From: DATKDF01 sp963752045
GTDB lineage: Bacteria; Acidobacteriota; Vicinamibacteria; Vicinamibacterales; SCN-69-37
Assembly: GCA_963752045.1 (NCBI GenBank)
Contig: CAVVWN010000014.1
Span: 868,001 to 932,000 of the forward strand
Direction: 5' to 3'
DNA: 64,000 bases
Shown here: positions 9,392 to 17,842 of the stretch, piece by piece
Layout of the letters: the number at the start of each line of letters is the position of its first letter
How positions within the stretch are numbered: position 1 is the stretch's first letter
Notes under the pieces: generated by a model
Seen by the model: only the letters and a program-made list of their open reading frames with translations
The model's database searches: none
What the model was told of the DNA's origin: nothing
Program-made: the position numbers and the translations under genes

Positions 9392-10156
9392 CTACCGAAG
9401 CTCGGCCCGTCCGCTGACCGTCGCGATGTAGGCCACCAGCGCAGGCTCCGGGCCGCGCGTGACGGGAAGGTCGAGGCCGAGCGCTCTCAACATCCCGCGG
9501 GCGCGGTCCGTGTCCGGATGCTCGGCCCGCATCCCGACGAGCGCGGCGCCTTCGGCGGCCGAGGCCGCCGGGTGCGGCGTGTCACCCCAGTCGATGAAGA
9601 ACGGCACGAGCCCGTCGCCGAGGAAGGCACGCGGACTTGTGAGCGTCCATGCGACCGTGGCACCGGCCGGCGTCTTTCGGCTGCCGGTGCTGACCTCGCC
9701 GAGATCGATGCCGCGGGTCGCGGCTTCAGCGGCGAGCGTCGTGAGGGTCGTGCCGCTCGCTGCCCAGGTCACGAGCTTCGGCGCCGTCAGATCGTCGATG
9801 CCGAAGATGCGCGGTTCGGCGGGGTCCGGCTGGCCGGGATCTGGCGCGACGATTTCGAGATAGGTCCGCTCGCCGAGCGAGAGGAGGGCATTGCGCGTGC
9901 CCCAGCCGGGATGGCTGCCGCCAGGTGTCGCGCGGACACCCAGCAACTTCTCGACATGATCCACGGCGGCATCGAGGTCAGGCGCCGCATAGACGAGATG
10001 ATCGACGCGCGAGAGATACACAGGCGCCTCCTCGATGGCCGCGACGGGAGCCGGCGGCGCCGGCGCACCGCTGCACGCAGCCACGAAACCTGCCGCGATT
10101 GCCGCTGTCAGGCCGCAAACGGCGCGTGACGGCAGGCGGTTCCGCTGGCGCTTCAC
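9392..10156 (-). CDS. VOC/glyoxalase-like domain lipoprotein
   Basis: 254 residues from a GTG at 10156. The N-terminus has a lipoprotein signal (GLTAAIAAGFVAAC, lipobox FVAAC), so it is probably membrane anchored. The body begins VDHLVYAAPDLDAAVDHVEKLLG, the hallmark of the glyoxalase-like (VOC superfamily) fold, and continues with GTRNALLSLGERTYLEIVAPD. The family binds metal in many members, but no enzymatic role can be assigned here. The GTG lies in a GTGA overlap with the stop of the large propeller-amidohydrolase gene, which is why this start was preferred over a longer in-frame one. Confidence 0.78.
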   Translation of the reverse strand: MKRQRNRLPSRAVCGLTAAIAAGFVAACSGAPAPPAPVAAIEEAPVYLSRVDHLVYAAPDLDAAVDHVEKLLGVRATPGGSHPGWGTRNALLSLGERTYLEIVAPDPGQPDPAEPRIFGIDDLTAPKLVTWAASGTTLTTLAAEAATRGIDLGEVSTGSRKTPAGATVAWTLTSPRAFLGDGLVPFFIDWGDTPHPAASAAEGAALVGMRAEHPDTDRARGMLRALGLDLPVTRGPEPALVAYIATVSGRAELR

Positions 10157-13100
10157 CTGCCGCCGCCCGATCCACCGGGCGGCTCGACCTTCCACCACCA
10201 CTGCTCGGGCAACGGACGCTGGCGGGGCCACACCTCATTGAGCGTTGCCGCCTCGTAGAGACGTCCATTCTTCATCACGAAGCCAATCGACGTCGTGTTC
10301 TTCAGGTCGTCGAGCGGGTTCGCGTCGAGCACGATGAGATCGGCGAGCTTGCCGACTTCGAGCGAGCCGATGTCCTCCGCGAGCCCGATGGCGTCGGCGC
10401 TGTGGAGCGTCGCCATCCGCAGCGCGTCGTGCGCCTTCATGCCGCCCGATGCCATCATCCACAACTCCCAGTGCGTGCCGATACCCTGGACCTCGCCGTG
10501 CGAGCCGAGACCGACACGCCCGCCCGCCTCGACCCACTTGGTGAGCTGCTCGGCGTGCAGCGGAAACACGTACTGATCCGTGCGGAAGTAGTTCGTGCTC
10601 TTCCACTTGTCGAGCTCTTCGTGAGGCGTGAAGGTGCGGAGGCGCTGTTCGGCATCGACGTTGGTGTGGGTCAGGTAGTACTGCCGCCCCGACGGGCCGC
10701 CGTAGCTGACGATGAGCGTCGGCGTGTAGGTGAGGCCGCTGAAGCGGCCGAGCTCGACGACGTCGCCGTAGAACGGACTGATCGGCAGGGAGTGCTCGAG
10801 GCCGGCGTAGCCGTCCTGCATGAGCGTCAGGTTCATCGTGAAGTTCGAGCCGCCCTCGGTTGTCGGCGTCAGGCCCAGCTCGTGCGCGGCCATGATGACC
10901 CACTGCCGCACCTTGCGGTCGCCGGCCATGTACTGCTTGATGGTCTGGGTGTTGTAGTGATCCGAGTAGCGCCGCAGCACGTCGCGCGCATCGTCGAGGC
11001 TCCGGATGTTGTCGGCGGCGAAGACACCCGGGCCCGTCGAGTAGATCCGCGGCCCGATGAGGCGTCCGATCTCCATCAGGTCCGAGTAGGTCAGCACGTC
11101 TTCCGACGAGGTCTGCGGGTCGCGCTGTGTGGTGACGCCGTAGGCGAGCTGCGCCAGGAACTGCGACACCTGCTCGCGGTGCACGCCCCAGGCCACCCAG
11201 GTGTGCGCGTGGATGTCGACCAGGCCGGGCATGATCGTCTTGCCGCGCATGTCGCGGACCTCGGCGCCGGCCGGGATGGCGACGCGGCCCGAGGGTCCGA
11301 TCGCCGTGATCCGGTTGTCCGTTATCACGATGTCGCCCGACGGGATGACCTCGTCGCCGTTCATCGTGATGAGACGCGCGCGTCGTAGCACGACGACGCC
11401 GGTAGGCTTGTCCTTGTCGACCGTGATCTCGACGTCGACCCGGTGCGCTTCGTACTCGATGGCCGGCTTGCGCGCGCCTTCGGCCGCCTGATCGCCCGGG
11501 GCGGCGCCTCGTCCGGTCGCCGCGGGTGCCGCGGGCGGCGTGGCCGCCTCGCCGGCGCCCCGGCCGGTCTCTGCCGCGGCCGCGGCGGCCGCGCGGTCGG
11601 CAATCGACCTCGCCACTGCCAGGTCGTACAGAAAGAAGCTGCGGCCAATCGAGTAGAAGGCTGCGGTGCCGTCTGCCGTCCATCCGACGAAGTCGCCGCC
11701 GACCTTCGTCAGCCGCCAGGTCGGCATCGACGAAGACTCTGCCACCGACACGGTTGGCGCCTCACCGCCAACCGGGGGCACCGTGATCATGTAGACGTTG
11801 CGGTTGGCCCGGACGAGCGCGCGCTTGCCATCGGGCGAGAGCACCACTTCGTCGGGTGTCGGCGGCCGGCCCTGGCCGCCGGTCGACGGGGCCGTGACCT
11901 TGACGACCGTCTTCACGTCGGTGCCGTCGTAGCGCATGGAGAGCAGGCCTTCGGAGCCCGCCCACACGTAGATGCGGTCGGGATCGGGACCGACATGCGG
12001 CGCATTCCGTCCTTCCTGGGTCGAGCCGCTGCCCACCCAGGTGATCCGCGTGGGCGCGCCGCCACCGGCCGGCAGCCACACGTATTCGAGCTCGGCGGCC
12101 GCGCTGTGATTGCCGAAGTCCTCGAGCGTCCGCATGCGGTGCATCTTCGATCCACGGACCGCGACGATGCGCGAGCCGTCCCGCGAGTAGCCGATCTTGT
12201 CGAAGAACGCGGACACGGGCGTGAGCCGCTCCGGCCGTCCGGTGCCGTCGGTCCGCACGCGATAGATGTTGCCGCCCTCGACGTCGTCCCACGTGACGTA
12301 GGCGACGAACAGTCCGTCGGGCGACCACGTGGGCGCGTGCTCCACGGTGTCGCCGGTCGTCAGCCGGCGCGCGTCCCGGATGCTGGGATAGGCGGCCGGC
12401 GGCGCGGCAGGCTTTTCGCCGCCCCGGCCCGGGGGCAGGTCTCCAATCCACAGCCGGTCGAGCGCCGTGAAGACGATGCGACGGCCATCCGGGGAGACCC
12501 GGGCGCCGCGAATCTGCGACACCGTCAGGGTGGTGTCGTTGATGGGATAGTCGAACTTCACGAGCGGCCCGAGGTCCTGCTCGACCTTTGCGGTGAACGG
12601 GATCTCGACGGCGTCACCCGACGGCACGGCCACGCGCCAGATCTTGCCGCCGTAGCTCGTGATGAGGGCGCTCGAGTCGGGCGTGAAGGCCGAGCCGGGG
12701 TACACGTCGCGGTCGCGGCTGCCGCCGCCCTGGCTGTCGTCGCGCTGGACGTCCATCACGAGCCAGCGGTCCTCGCCGGTGGAGAGGTCGAGGAGCTTGA
12801 GCGCCTCGCGTGCGTCGTGCCGCGTGGCGTAGACGAGCCACCGGCCATCGGGGCTCGGCACCGGCCGGAAGGCTCCCTCGCGCTCGTGCGTGCGCACCTG
12901 CAGCCGCCCGCTTTCGCGGTCGAGCTGACCGATCTGAAAGGGGCCGACTTCGCGTGCCGAGCTGCGCGGAGTGTGGTCGGGGCCGAAGTCCTCTTCCCAG
13001 GGCTCGCGGAGCGCGGCGGCGAGGCCCGCGCTGACCGTGCCCCGCACGTTGACCCAGAGATGGCGCGCGTCGTCCGCGAAGGCTGGTCCGAGTATCGAGG

Positions 13101-13692
13101 GCGCGCCGCCCCCGGCGGCCGGTGCGCCTTCACCGCGGGCGCCGCCGCTGCCCTGGCCCGTCATCTGCACGCCGGAGCCGCCGTCGCGGTGGTAGAGCCA
13201 GAGCTGCGAGCCCTTGGCGGCGATGATGTACTCGCCGTCGGGCGTCCAGATGGGCGACATGTAGCTCTCGCGCTCGGTCGAGGTCAGCGCCTTCGGGTTC
13301 GACCCGTCGGCATCGGCAATCCAGACGTTCTCGGAGCCGTCCCTGTCGCTCACGAAGACGAGCTTCGCGCCGTCGGGCGAATAGCGCGGTTGCATGTCGT
13401 AGGCCTGGCCGCTCGTGATGCGCGTGGCCTCGCCGCCGGTGATGGGCAGCGTGTAGAGATCGCCGAGGAGCTCGAAGACGATCGTGCGCCCGTCCGGGCT
13501 GAGATCCACTGACATCCACGATCCCTCGCTCGTCGTGAACGACATCGTCCTGGTCGTGACGAGCGGCAGCGTCTTGTTCTTTCTGGCGTCAGCCGCCGCC
13601 TTGTCGTTGTCGGCCTTGTTCTGTGCGAGGAGCGCGGGCGCGGCGAGGATCAGCAAGAGCAGCCAGAGGGCGGCGCGTGGCAACCGGGGCAT
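10153..13692 (-). CDS. Secreted PD40 propeller - amidohydrolase fusion
   Basis: 1179 residues with a signal peptide (WLLLLILAAPALLAQ). Residues about 50-720 contain repeated TolB/PD40-type propeller blades, seen as SPDGRTIVF, SPDGAKLVFVS, TPDGEYIIAAKG and SPDGLFVAYVTW. After a low-complexity A/G-rich linker, residues about 755-1150 form an imidazolonepropionase-like amidohydrolase. It opens with LITMNGDEVIPSGDIVI, carries the metal motif VDIHAHTWVAWG near 825, and ends with LADLIVLDANPL. This domain order is known in other soil bacteria. Likely role is extracytoplasmic peptide or cyclic amide hydrolysis; substrate unknown. It is transcribed upstream of, and overlaps by four bases, the VOC lipoprotein gene. 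Confidence 0.88.
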   Translation of the reverse strand: MPRLPRAALWLLLLILAAPALLAQNKADNDKAAADARKNKTLPLVTTRTMSFTTSEGSWMSVDLSPDGRTIVFELLGDLYTLPITGGEATRITSGQAYDMQPRYSPDGAKLVFVSDRDGSENVWIADADGSNPKALTSTERESYMSPIWTPDGEYIIAAKGSQLWLYHRDGGSGVQMTGQGSGGARGEGAPAAGGGAPSILGPAFADDARHLWVNVRGTVSAGLAAALREPWEEDFGPDHTPRSSAREVGPFQIGQLDRESGRLQVRTHEREGAFRPVPSPDGRWLVYATRHDAREALKLLDLSTGEDRWLVMDVQRDDSQGGGSRDRDVYPGSAFTPDSSALITSYGGKIWRVAVPSGDAVEIPFTAKVEQDLGPLVKFDYPINDTTLTVSQIRGARVSPDGRRIVFTALDRLWIGDLPPGRGGEKPAAPPAAYPSIRDARRLTTGDTVEHAPTWSPDGLFVAYVTWDDVEGGNIYRVRTDGTGRPERLTPVSAFFDKIGYSRDGSRIVAVRGSKMHRMRTLEDFGNHSAAAELEYVWLPAGGGAPTRITWVGSGSTQEGRNAPHVGPDPDRIYVWAGSEGLLSMRYDGTDVKTVVKVTAPSTGGQGRPPTPDEVVLSPDGKRALVRANRNVYMITVPPVGGEAPTVSVAESSSMPTWRLTKVGGDFVGWTADGTAAFYSIGRSFFLYDLAVARSIADRAAAAAAAETGRGAGEAATPPAAPAATGRGAAPGDQAAEGARKPAIEYEAHRVDVEITVDKDKPTGVVVLRRARLITMNGDEVIPSGDIVITDNRITAIGPSGRVAIPAGAEVRDMRGKTIMPGLVDIHAHTWVAWGVHREQVSQFLAQLAYGVTTQRDPQTSSEDVLTYSDLMEIGRLIGPRIYSTGPGVFAADNIRSLDDARDVLRRYSDHYNTQTIKQYMAGDRKVRQWVIMAAHELGLTPTTEGGSNFTMNLTLMQDGYAGLEHSLPISPFYGDVVELGRFSGLTYTPTLIVSYGGPSGRQYYLTHTNVDAEQRLRTFTPHEELDKWKSTNYFRTDQYVFPLHAEQLTKWVEAGGRVGLGSHGEVQGIGTHWELWMMASGGMKAHDALRMATLHSADAIGLAEDIGSLEVGKLADLIVLDANPLDDLKNTTSIGFVMKNGRLYEAATLNEVWPRQRPLPEQWWWKVEPPGGSGGGR

Positions 13693-13772
13693 GTGAACGT
13701 CTCCTGTACGCGGTTGAAGGCGACATCATCACACTGCCCGAACCCCCAGCGCAACCCGGCTGGGAGCTTCAC

Positions 13773-13820
13773 TCGCTAATTCGCTAATTCGCTAATTCAC
13801 TAATTCGCCAATTCGCTAAT
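13773..13820. repeat. Six tandem 8-bp repeats (TCGCTAAT)
   Basis: Six contiguous copies of TCGCTAAT; copy four (TCACTAAT) and copy five (TCGCCAAT) each differ by one base. The array is AT-richer than its surroundings and ends three bases before the DUF4159 stop (13824). On the minus strand it therefore lies directly downstream of DUF4159 and upstream of the propeller-amidohydrolase. Together with the non-repetitive remainder it makes up the gap 13693-13823, where I see no gene. Confidence 0.9.
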
Positions 13821-13823
13821 TTG

Positions 13824-14594
13824 TCAGCGCGTCAGCCCGTACACGATGTAGTTGATGCCGAACTTGAAGGCTTCGTTCGTCGGGGCGAAGGCATAGGTGC
13901 CGGTCAGCGACCATTCCATGTAGTCGCCGATGTCCATGTTGTAGTTGATGATGACGCTCAGGCGCTTCGACGGGTCGTTGCCCTCGTGGATGCCGTAGAA
14001 CTCGCCCATCAAGCCCTGCTCGCCGAGCCGGCCGGGATAGGGCACGTCGAGCGACTGGATCTGGAAGAACGTGCTGAAGATCGGATGCGTGACGTCGAGC
14101 CGGACGATGTTGGCGTCGGGGAGCACACGGCGCATGGCGTTCTCGAATACCCACCATTCGTTCTCGAAGTGAAAGTCGTCGACAATCAGGAAGCCGCCCT
14201 TCGCCAGGAACTCCTGAAGCCCCCGCACTTCCTCTTCGCTCGGGTACCAGTAACCGGGCTCGGTCAGATACGCGAGGGGAAACCGCAGCAGGTCCGGGTC
14301 GTCCAGGGTGTGGACGTTGCTCGCATCGGTACGGGCGTTGATGGACGTGAGCTCGCGGAGCATCACCGAGAGGTTCTGCTCCATGGTCGGATAGTCGGCC
14401 CGCCAACTGCGGCCGGAGGTGTACCGGATGCGTTCGAGGACGAAGCGCCCGTCGTAGTCGGCGTTCGGGTACTGGTCGAACCCGAAGTAGCGGTCGAACC
14501 GGTTGCGGCCGCCGCGCTGGGCCAGGGGGCCGACCGACAGCGCGAGAACCAAGGCGGCAGCGATCCAGACCGTCCGTCGCCGAGAGCGGGGCAT
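13824..14594 (-). CDS. DUF4159 domain protein, exported
   Basis: 256 residues with a signal peptide (IAAALVLALSVGPLAQ). The body shows the DUF4159 pattern: RIRYTSGRSWRADYPTMEQN, LLRFPLAYLTEPGYW, EEEVRGLQEFLAKGGFLIVDDFH, and a C-terminal GINYIVYGLTR. DUF4159 resembles a glutamine-amidotransferase-like (Rossmann) fold and is often found in acidobacteria near BatA/MoxR-type genes, none of which is present here. The function is unknown. The 8-bp tandem repeat array follows its stop codon. Confidence 0.8.
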   Translation of the reverse strand: MPRSRRRTVWIAAALVLALSVGPLAQRGGRNRFDRYFGFDQYPNADYDGRFVLERIRYTSGRSWRADYPTMEQNLSVMLRELTSINARTDASNVHTLDDPDLLRFPLAYLTEPGYWYPSEEEVRGLQEFLAKGGFLIVDDFHFENEWWVFENAMRRVLPDANIVRLDVTHPIFSTFFQIQSLDVPYPGRLGEQGLMGEFYGIHEGNDPSKRLSVIINYNMDIGDYMEWSLTGTYAFAPTNEAFKFGINYIVYGLTR

Positions 14595-14696
14595 GCCTTC
14601 AGCGTCTCATAGACCTGCCGGCGGGGCAAAAGTAACGCGCCCGGCGGCACCGCGTCTGGCGCGCCGGGCGCGTGGGTGACCGGGCCAAGCCCGATC

Positions 14697-15530
14697 CTAT
14701 CCCTTGTGCTTGCTGCGGTACTCGTCGCTGTGCCGCAGCTCGCGGGCCATGTCCTCTTCGTTCCAGTGTTCGCGCAGCACGCGGTCGACGTATCCGCGGC
14801 TGGCCGCGTCAGGTTCGCGGCCGAGCACGCTCTCGTAGGCTCGGCGGACGATCTGCTCGGCCTTGTCGCGGGTCATGGTGTTCTGCTCGCGATACTCCGG
14901 GCTTCGCTGGAGGGCTTCCCGCACGTCGTGCTCGTCCCAGCCGTCATTGAGAATGCGGTTGCGGTAGGTGACGGCGCCCGTCCTGTCCGGCTCGCGCTTG
15001 AGAATGTCCTGATAGGCGCGTCGAACGATCTTGTCCGCCGATTCGACGGCGCGCTGGCCGTGTTCCGGGCTCTTACGCAGCGCTTCGCGGACCTGGCTCT
15101 CTGTCCAGCCGTCGTCGATCATCCGGCTCCGATATGTGCGCAGGCCTTCGGCATCGGGGGGGCGATGCAGAATGTCGTCGTATGCGCGCCGGATGATCCG
15201 TTCGACATCTGCCGACGACTGAGATGAGTGCCGGGCGTGGTCCCCCCGGCCGCGGAGATCGTCTCGCACGTCCGCCTCAGACCAGTGGTCCTCCTGCATG
15301 AAGGTGCGGTATTTTCGCAACTCCCGGTCGGTGGGCTCGCGTCGCAGCACGTCGTTGAACGCCCGCTTGATGGCCAGGTCGTCCTGTTCGGCCGAAAGCG
15401 AACTGGCGAGATTGGTGAGCAGTCTGGCCAGTTCCTTGTTGTCCTGCCGCGCGGCGGCCGGGACTGGCGAGACGACCACCAGTGCCACGGCCGATGCCGC
15501 CAGGAATGAGAGCGCCTGTTTCCCGATCAT
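14697..15530 (-). CDS. Exported DUF4214-like repeat protein
   Basis: 277 residues from the ATG at 15530, which is preceded by AAAGGA and starts a clean signal peptide (ALSFLAASAVALVVVSPVPA). The mature part contains about four copies of a roughly 60-residue unit with the pattern IVRRAYxxILxREPD, a GWxExxVREALRxSPEYR stretch and a short basic linker. This resembles DUF4214/phycobilisome-linker-like repeats found in extracellular proteins. No catalytic residues are seen, so a structural or binding role is likely (inference). It lies 34 bases downstream of a second exported protein in the same direction. Confidence 0.72.
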   Translation of the reverse strand: MIGKQALSFLAASAVALVVVSPVPAAARQDNKELARLLTNLASSLSAEQDDLAIKRAFNDVLRREPTDRELRKYRTFMQEDHWSEADVRDDLRGRGDHARHSSQSSADVERIIRRAYDDILHRPPDAEGLRTYRSRMIDDGWTESQVREALRKSPEHGQRAVESADKIVRRAYQDILKREPDRTGAVTYRNRILNDGWDEHDVREALQRSPEYREQNTMTRDKAEQIVRRAYESVLGREPDAASRGYVDRVLREHWNEEDMARELRHSDEYRSKHKG

Positions 15531-15564
15531 CGTCTGTCCTTTCCGAGTGGTCGTGGGCCTCCAA

Positions 15565-16173
15565 TCAGCCCACGCGATGCAGTCCGTGGATGACCTTGTC
15601 GGCACCCTCGTCCGAATAGTGCACGACCCACGTCGTGCCCTCATGGAGCGCGCCTTCGATTTCCTTCGCCGCGCCGTCCACCGTCTGGACGGTGGCCTTG
15701 CGCGACCGGTCGACGGCGCCGACAGCAGTGAGCACGCCTTCGCGCGCGAGTCGAAACGTCCCGGTCACTCCGTCAGCCGTCCGAGTGATGACCGTGTGGC
15801 TGACCTGATCCACCTTGACGATGGTCACGTCGATGGCCTTGAGGACCCGTTCGCCCGTGACCTTCATGGCGGCCGTCGTCTTGCCGGCTCCGTCGTCGAT
15901 GACGTGGACGACCGCGTGCGAGCCCGCACGGGCGCCTTCGGCACCTGCGCGGAGTGCGGCCTCAACGCCCTGCTCGGTCTTGCCCGTGGCGCGCACGACC
16001 GCCTCCGTCGACACGTCGATGGCGTGCGTCACGCCGTCCGCGGTCTTGATGATCACCTTCCGCGCGGCTTCGTCGATCCGCAGAATGACACCGGACACGG
16101 TCTGCTGCGTGGCCTGTGCCTGCACGCTGCCGGCACACCACAGGACGAAAGAAAGGACCAGGGATACAGTCAT
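15565..16173 (-). CDS. Exported protein of unknown function
   Basis: 202 residues from the ATG at 16173, chosen because a signal peptide (LVLSFVLWCAGSVQAQ) starts there. The mature part repeats beta-rich units containing (V)I(I)(K/T)(T)ADGVT, e.g. RKVIIKTADGVTHAIDV and HTVITRTADGVTGTFRL. This suggests two or three related small beta domains separated by charged helices. Not recognised as a named family. Probably co-transcribed with the DUF4214-like gene downstream. The 182-base gap before it (16174-16355) shows no other gene. Confidence 0.6.
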   Translation of the reverse strand: MTVSLVLSFVLWCAGSVQAQATQQTVSGVILRIDEAARKVIIKTADGVTHAIDVSTEAVVRATGKTEQGVEAALRAGAEGARAGSHAVVHVIDDGAGKTTAAMKVTGERVLKAIDVTIVKVDQVSHTVITRTADGVTGTFRLAREGVLTAVGAVDRSRKATVQTVDGAAKEIEGALHEGTTWVVHYSDEGADKVIHGLHRVG

Positions 16174-16355
16174 GTCTACGTTTCTCGATGGACGGGCGAA
16201 TGGCCAGGGAGGAACAGGATAGCGCGGCAACGACCATGCGCGGCAACGACAATGCTGCGGACAGCAGATGGTGTTCGTATCGCGAAAATAGCGACGAGCC
16301 CCGTGTCTTCTGGTGAAAACTGCCGCCCCGGAGGATGTGAGAAGCCCTCTGGCGT

Positions 16356-17252
16356 CTACCTGCGTGCGAACAGCATCACGTCCGCGCCGACGTCCGTCCG
16401 GTAGGTCAGCGCCAGCTGGCCGAGCATGAACCCGAACTTGGTGACCGTGCCGAGCTGGGCAAGGTACCGGTCCTCGACCTGCATTTCCGCGTCGGGGCAC
16501 ATCATCCGTGTGCTCATCGCCGGGCCGACTGACAGGTCGCCGGGCGCATCGCCGGCGGTGACCGACGCGCCATACGTGTTGCATCCCGACGAGCCGATGA
16601 GGCGGCCATCGGACAGCTGCAGCGTCACTTCAGGCGCTGTTGGTGCGGTCTCGTCGTACGCCCACGACTGGAGCACCCAGACGCCCTGACCGAGCGCCTC
16701 GACGGAGAGTCGGGAGGTCTCGGCGCTCGCTGGCTGTTCGGTGAGCGCGGAGCCCTCGAGTTTCCACATCCGTGTCTTCAGCTCGCCCGGGCAGCACATG
16801 GCGTCGTCCGGGCCGGCCTCGAGGACGTCGGCGACGATGGTGCCGTTTTCGACGCGGAGGTCACGCAGTTGGACCCGATCGCCGAGCGGCGCGGTGGCGA
16901 TGTTCGTGACCGCGCCGTTCCGTCGGCCGACGACGGCCAGGTAGTTGAAGGTGCCTGACCCGCCCGTGCTCACGGAGAGGACCACGACCGCCTCGTTCGG
17001 CGGCGCGCCATCGACATCGCCGAATACGTGAAAATCACGCGGGAGTGACACCGCGAGACGGCTGGGCTCGTCCTCCCACCTGCCGTCGGCCAGCGCGACC
17101 GGACGACCGGCTCCTTCGAGGCCGCTGTAGGTTGCGCCGCGGAGCTCCTCGAGGGTCGGGGCTTCACCCACCGGTTCGGAGCCTGTGTCCTGGGCTGGCG
17201 TGCCGCACGCGGTTGTGAGCAAGAACGCCAGAGCGAGGGCGGATGGCTTCAC
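16356..17252 (-). CDS. META-domain lipoprotein
   Basis: 298 residues starting at a GTG in a GTGA overlap with the upstream gene. The signal sequence ALALAFLLTTACG ends in a lipobox cysteine. The C-terminal 110 residues are a META (HslJ-like) domain: WVLQSWAYDET, LSDGRLIGSSGCNTYGASV and the MMCPDAEMQVEDRYL segment. The middle part (about 60-180) has no family I recognise. The META domain occurs in HslJ and in secreted proteins of many bacteria; its biochemical role is unclear. Probably an outer- or inner-membrane anchored lipoprotein. Confidence 0.77.
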   Translation of the reverse strand: MKPSALALAFLLTTACGTPAQDTGSEPVGEAPTLEELRGATYSGLEGAGRPVALADGRWEDEPSRLAVSLPRDFHVFGDVDGAPPNEAVVVLSVSTGGSGTFNYLAVVGRRNGAVTNIATAPLGDRVQLRDLRVENGTIVADVLEAGPDDAMCCPGELKTRMWKLEGSALTEQPASAETSRLSVEALGQGVWVLQSWAYDETAPTAPEVTLQLSDGRLIGSSGCNTYGASVTAGDAPGDLSVGPAMSTRMMCPDAEMQVEDRYLAQLGTVTKFGFMLGQLALTYRTDVGADVMLFARR

Positions 17253-17737
17253 GGCGTCGAGCCTGCCCCGGCGGCTTCCGGCAGCGGCAAGTCGCTGTTG
17301 AAGCTCACGGCGACCACCTGCCACACGCCGTTGGTGCGCTTCACGACGCCCAGTTGCTTGCCGCGATCGGTCGGCATGCCCTCGAGTGTCATCACATAGT
17401 CGCTCACGCCCCACGCGACGTTGCCGTCGCCCCGGACGCGGACGTTCGTGAACTCGACGGCCTCGATTGGCGGCAGCGCCTCGGCCCAGCCCAGCGCGGC
17501 CGTTCTTCCGTTGTAGGCCGGCAGGTTCGGCGCCTGGAACACCGCGTCGTCCGAGAAGCGCGACGCCCAGTTGGCGAAGTCGCCGGCGCGGAAGTCCTCG
17601 ACGGTCTGCTGGAACATCCCGGCCACGTGTTCCTCATCGGCCGCCGTGAACTCCGGCGCCGCCGGCGGCGGCGCCGCACACCCGATCGCAAAGACCAGCC
17701 CGAGGACCACACCTGGTACCAAGCCACGAATCGTCAT
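17249..17737 (-). CDS. SnoaL/DUF4440-like (NTF2-fold) lipoprotein
   Basis: 162 residues from the ATG at 17737, which has an unusually perfect ribosome binding site. The signal sequence VVLGLVFAIGCA has a lipobox. The mature part begins FTAADEEHVAGMFQQTVEDF, then FANWASRFSDDAVFQAPN, and ends GVWQVVAVSFNSD. This is the pattern of the SnoaL-like/DUF4440 family, which binds small ligands or catalyses diverse reactions. It overlaps the META lipoprotein gene by four bases and is probably its operon partner. Confidence 0.77.
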   Translation of the reverse strand: MTIRGLVPGVVLGLVFAIGCAAPPPAAPEFTAADEEHVAGMFQQTVEDFRAGDFANWASRFSDDAVFQAPNLPAYNGRTAALGWAEALPPIEAVEFTNVRVRGDGNVAWGVSDYVMTLEGMPTDRGKQLGVVKRTNGVWQVVAVSFNSDLPLPEAAGAGSTP

Positions 17738-17739
17738 AG

Positions 17740-17749
17740 TCACCTCCTT
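17740..17749 (-). promoter_or_regulatory. Strong Shine-Dalgarno AAGGAGGTGA
   Basis: On the minus strand AAGGAGGTGA lies 2 bases before the ATG at 17737 and matches the full anti-SD core. It decides the start of the SnoaL-like lipoprotein against a longer in-frame reading that runs back into a tandem repeat. The GGAGG core is about five bases from the ATG. Confidence 0.75.
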
Positions 17750-17750
17750 A

Positions 17751-17840
17751 CCCTGTCGCACCCCGTCGCACCTTGCCGCACCTTGTCGCACCCGTCGCAC
17801 CCTGTCGCACCCGTCGCACCCGTCGCACCGTGTCGCACCC
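17751..17840. repeat. Degenerate 9-10 bp tandem repeat (GTCGCACC units)
   Basis: About nine head-to-tail units built on GTCGCACC with C/CT/GT linkers, at 9-10 bp spacing; one copy is GCCGCACC. The array fills the space between the amidohydrolase stop (17843) and the ribosome binding site of the SnoaL-like lipoprotein. It is transcribed as G-rich GGTGCGAC repeats in that leader. It is a candidate variable-number repeat; no gene is present in it. Confidence 0.85.
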
Positions 17841-17842
17841 GA

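Noticed and set aside
14697..15644. Longer start for the DUF4214-like protein (38 more residues)
   Set aside because: The extension lies inside the upstream exported gene and lacks coding character; the chosen ATG has a ribosome binding site and a signal peptide.
17751..17840. CRISPR-like array
   Set aside because: Units are only 9-10 bp without spacers, and there are no cas genes in the window.
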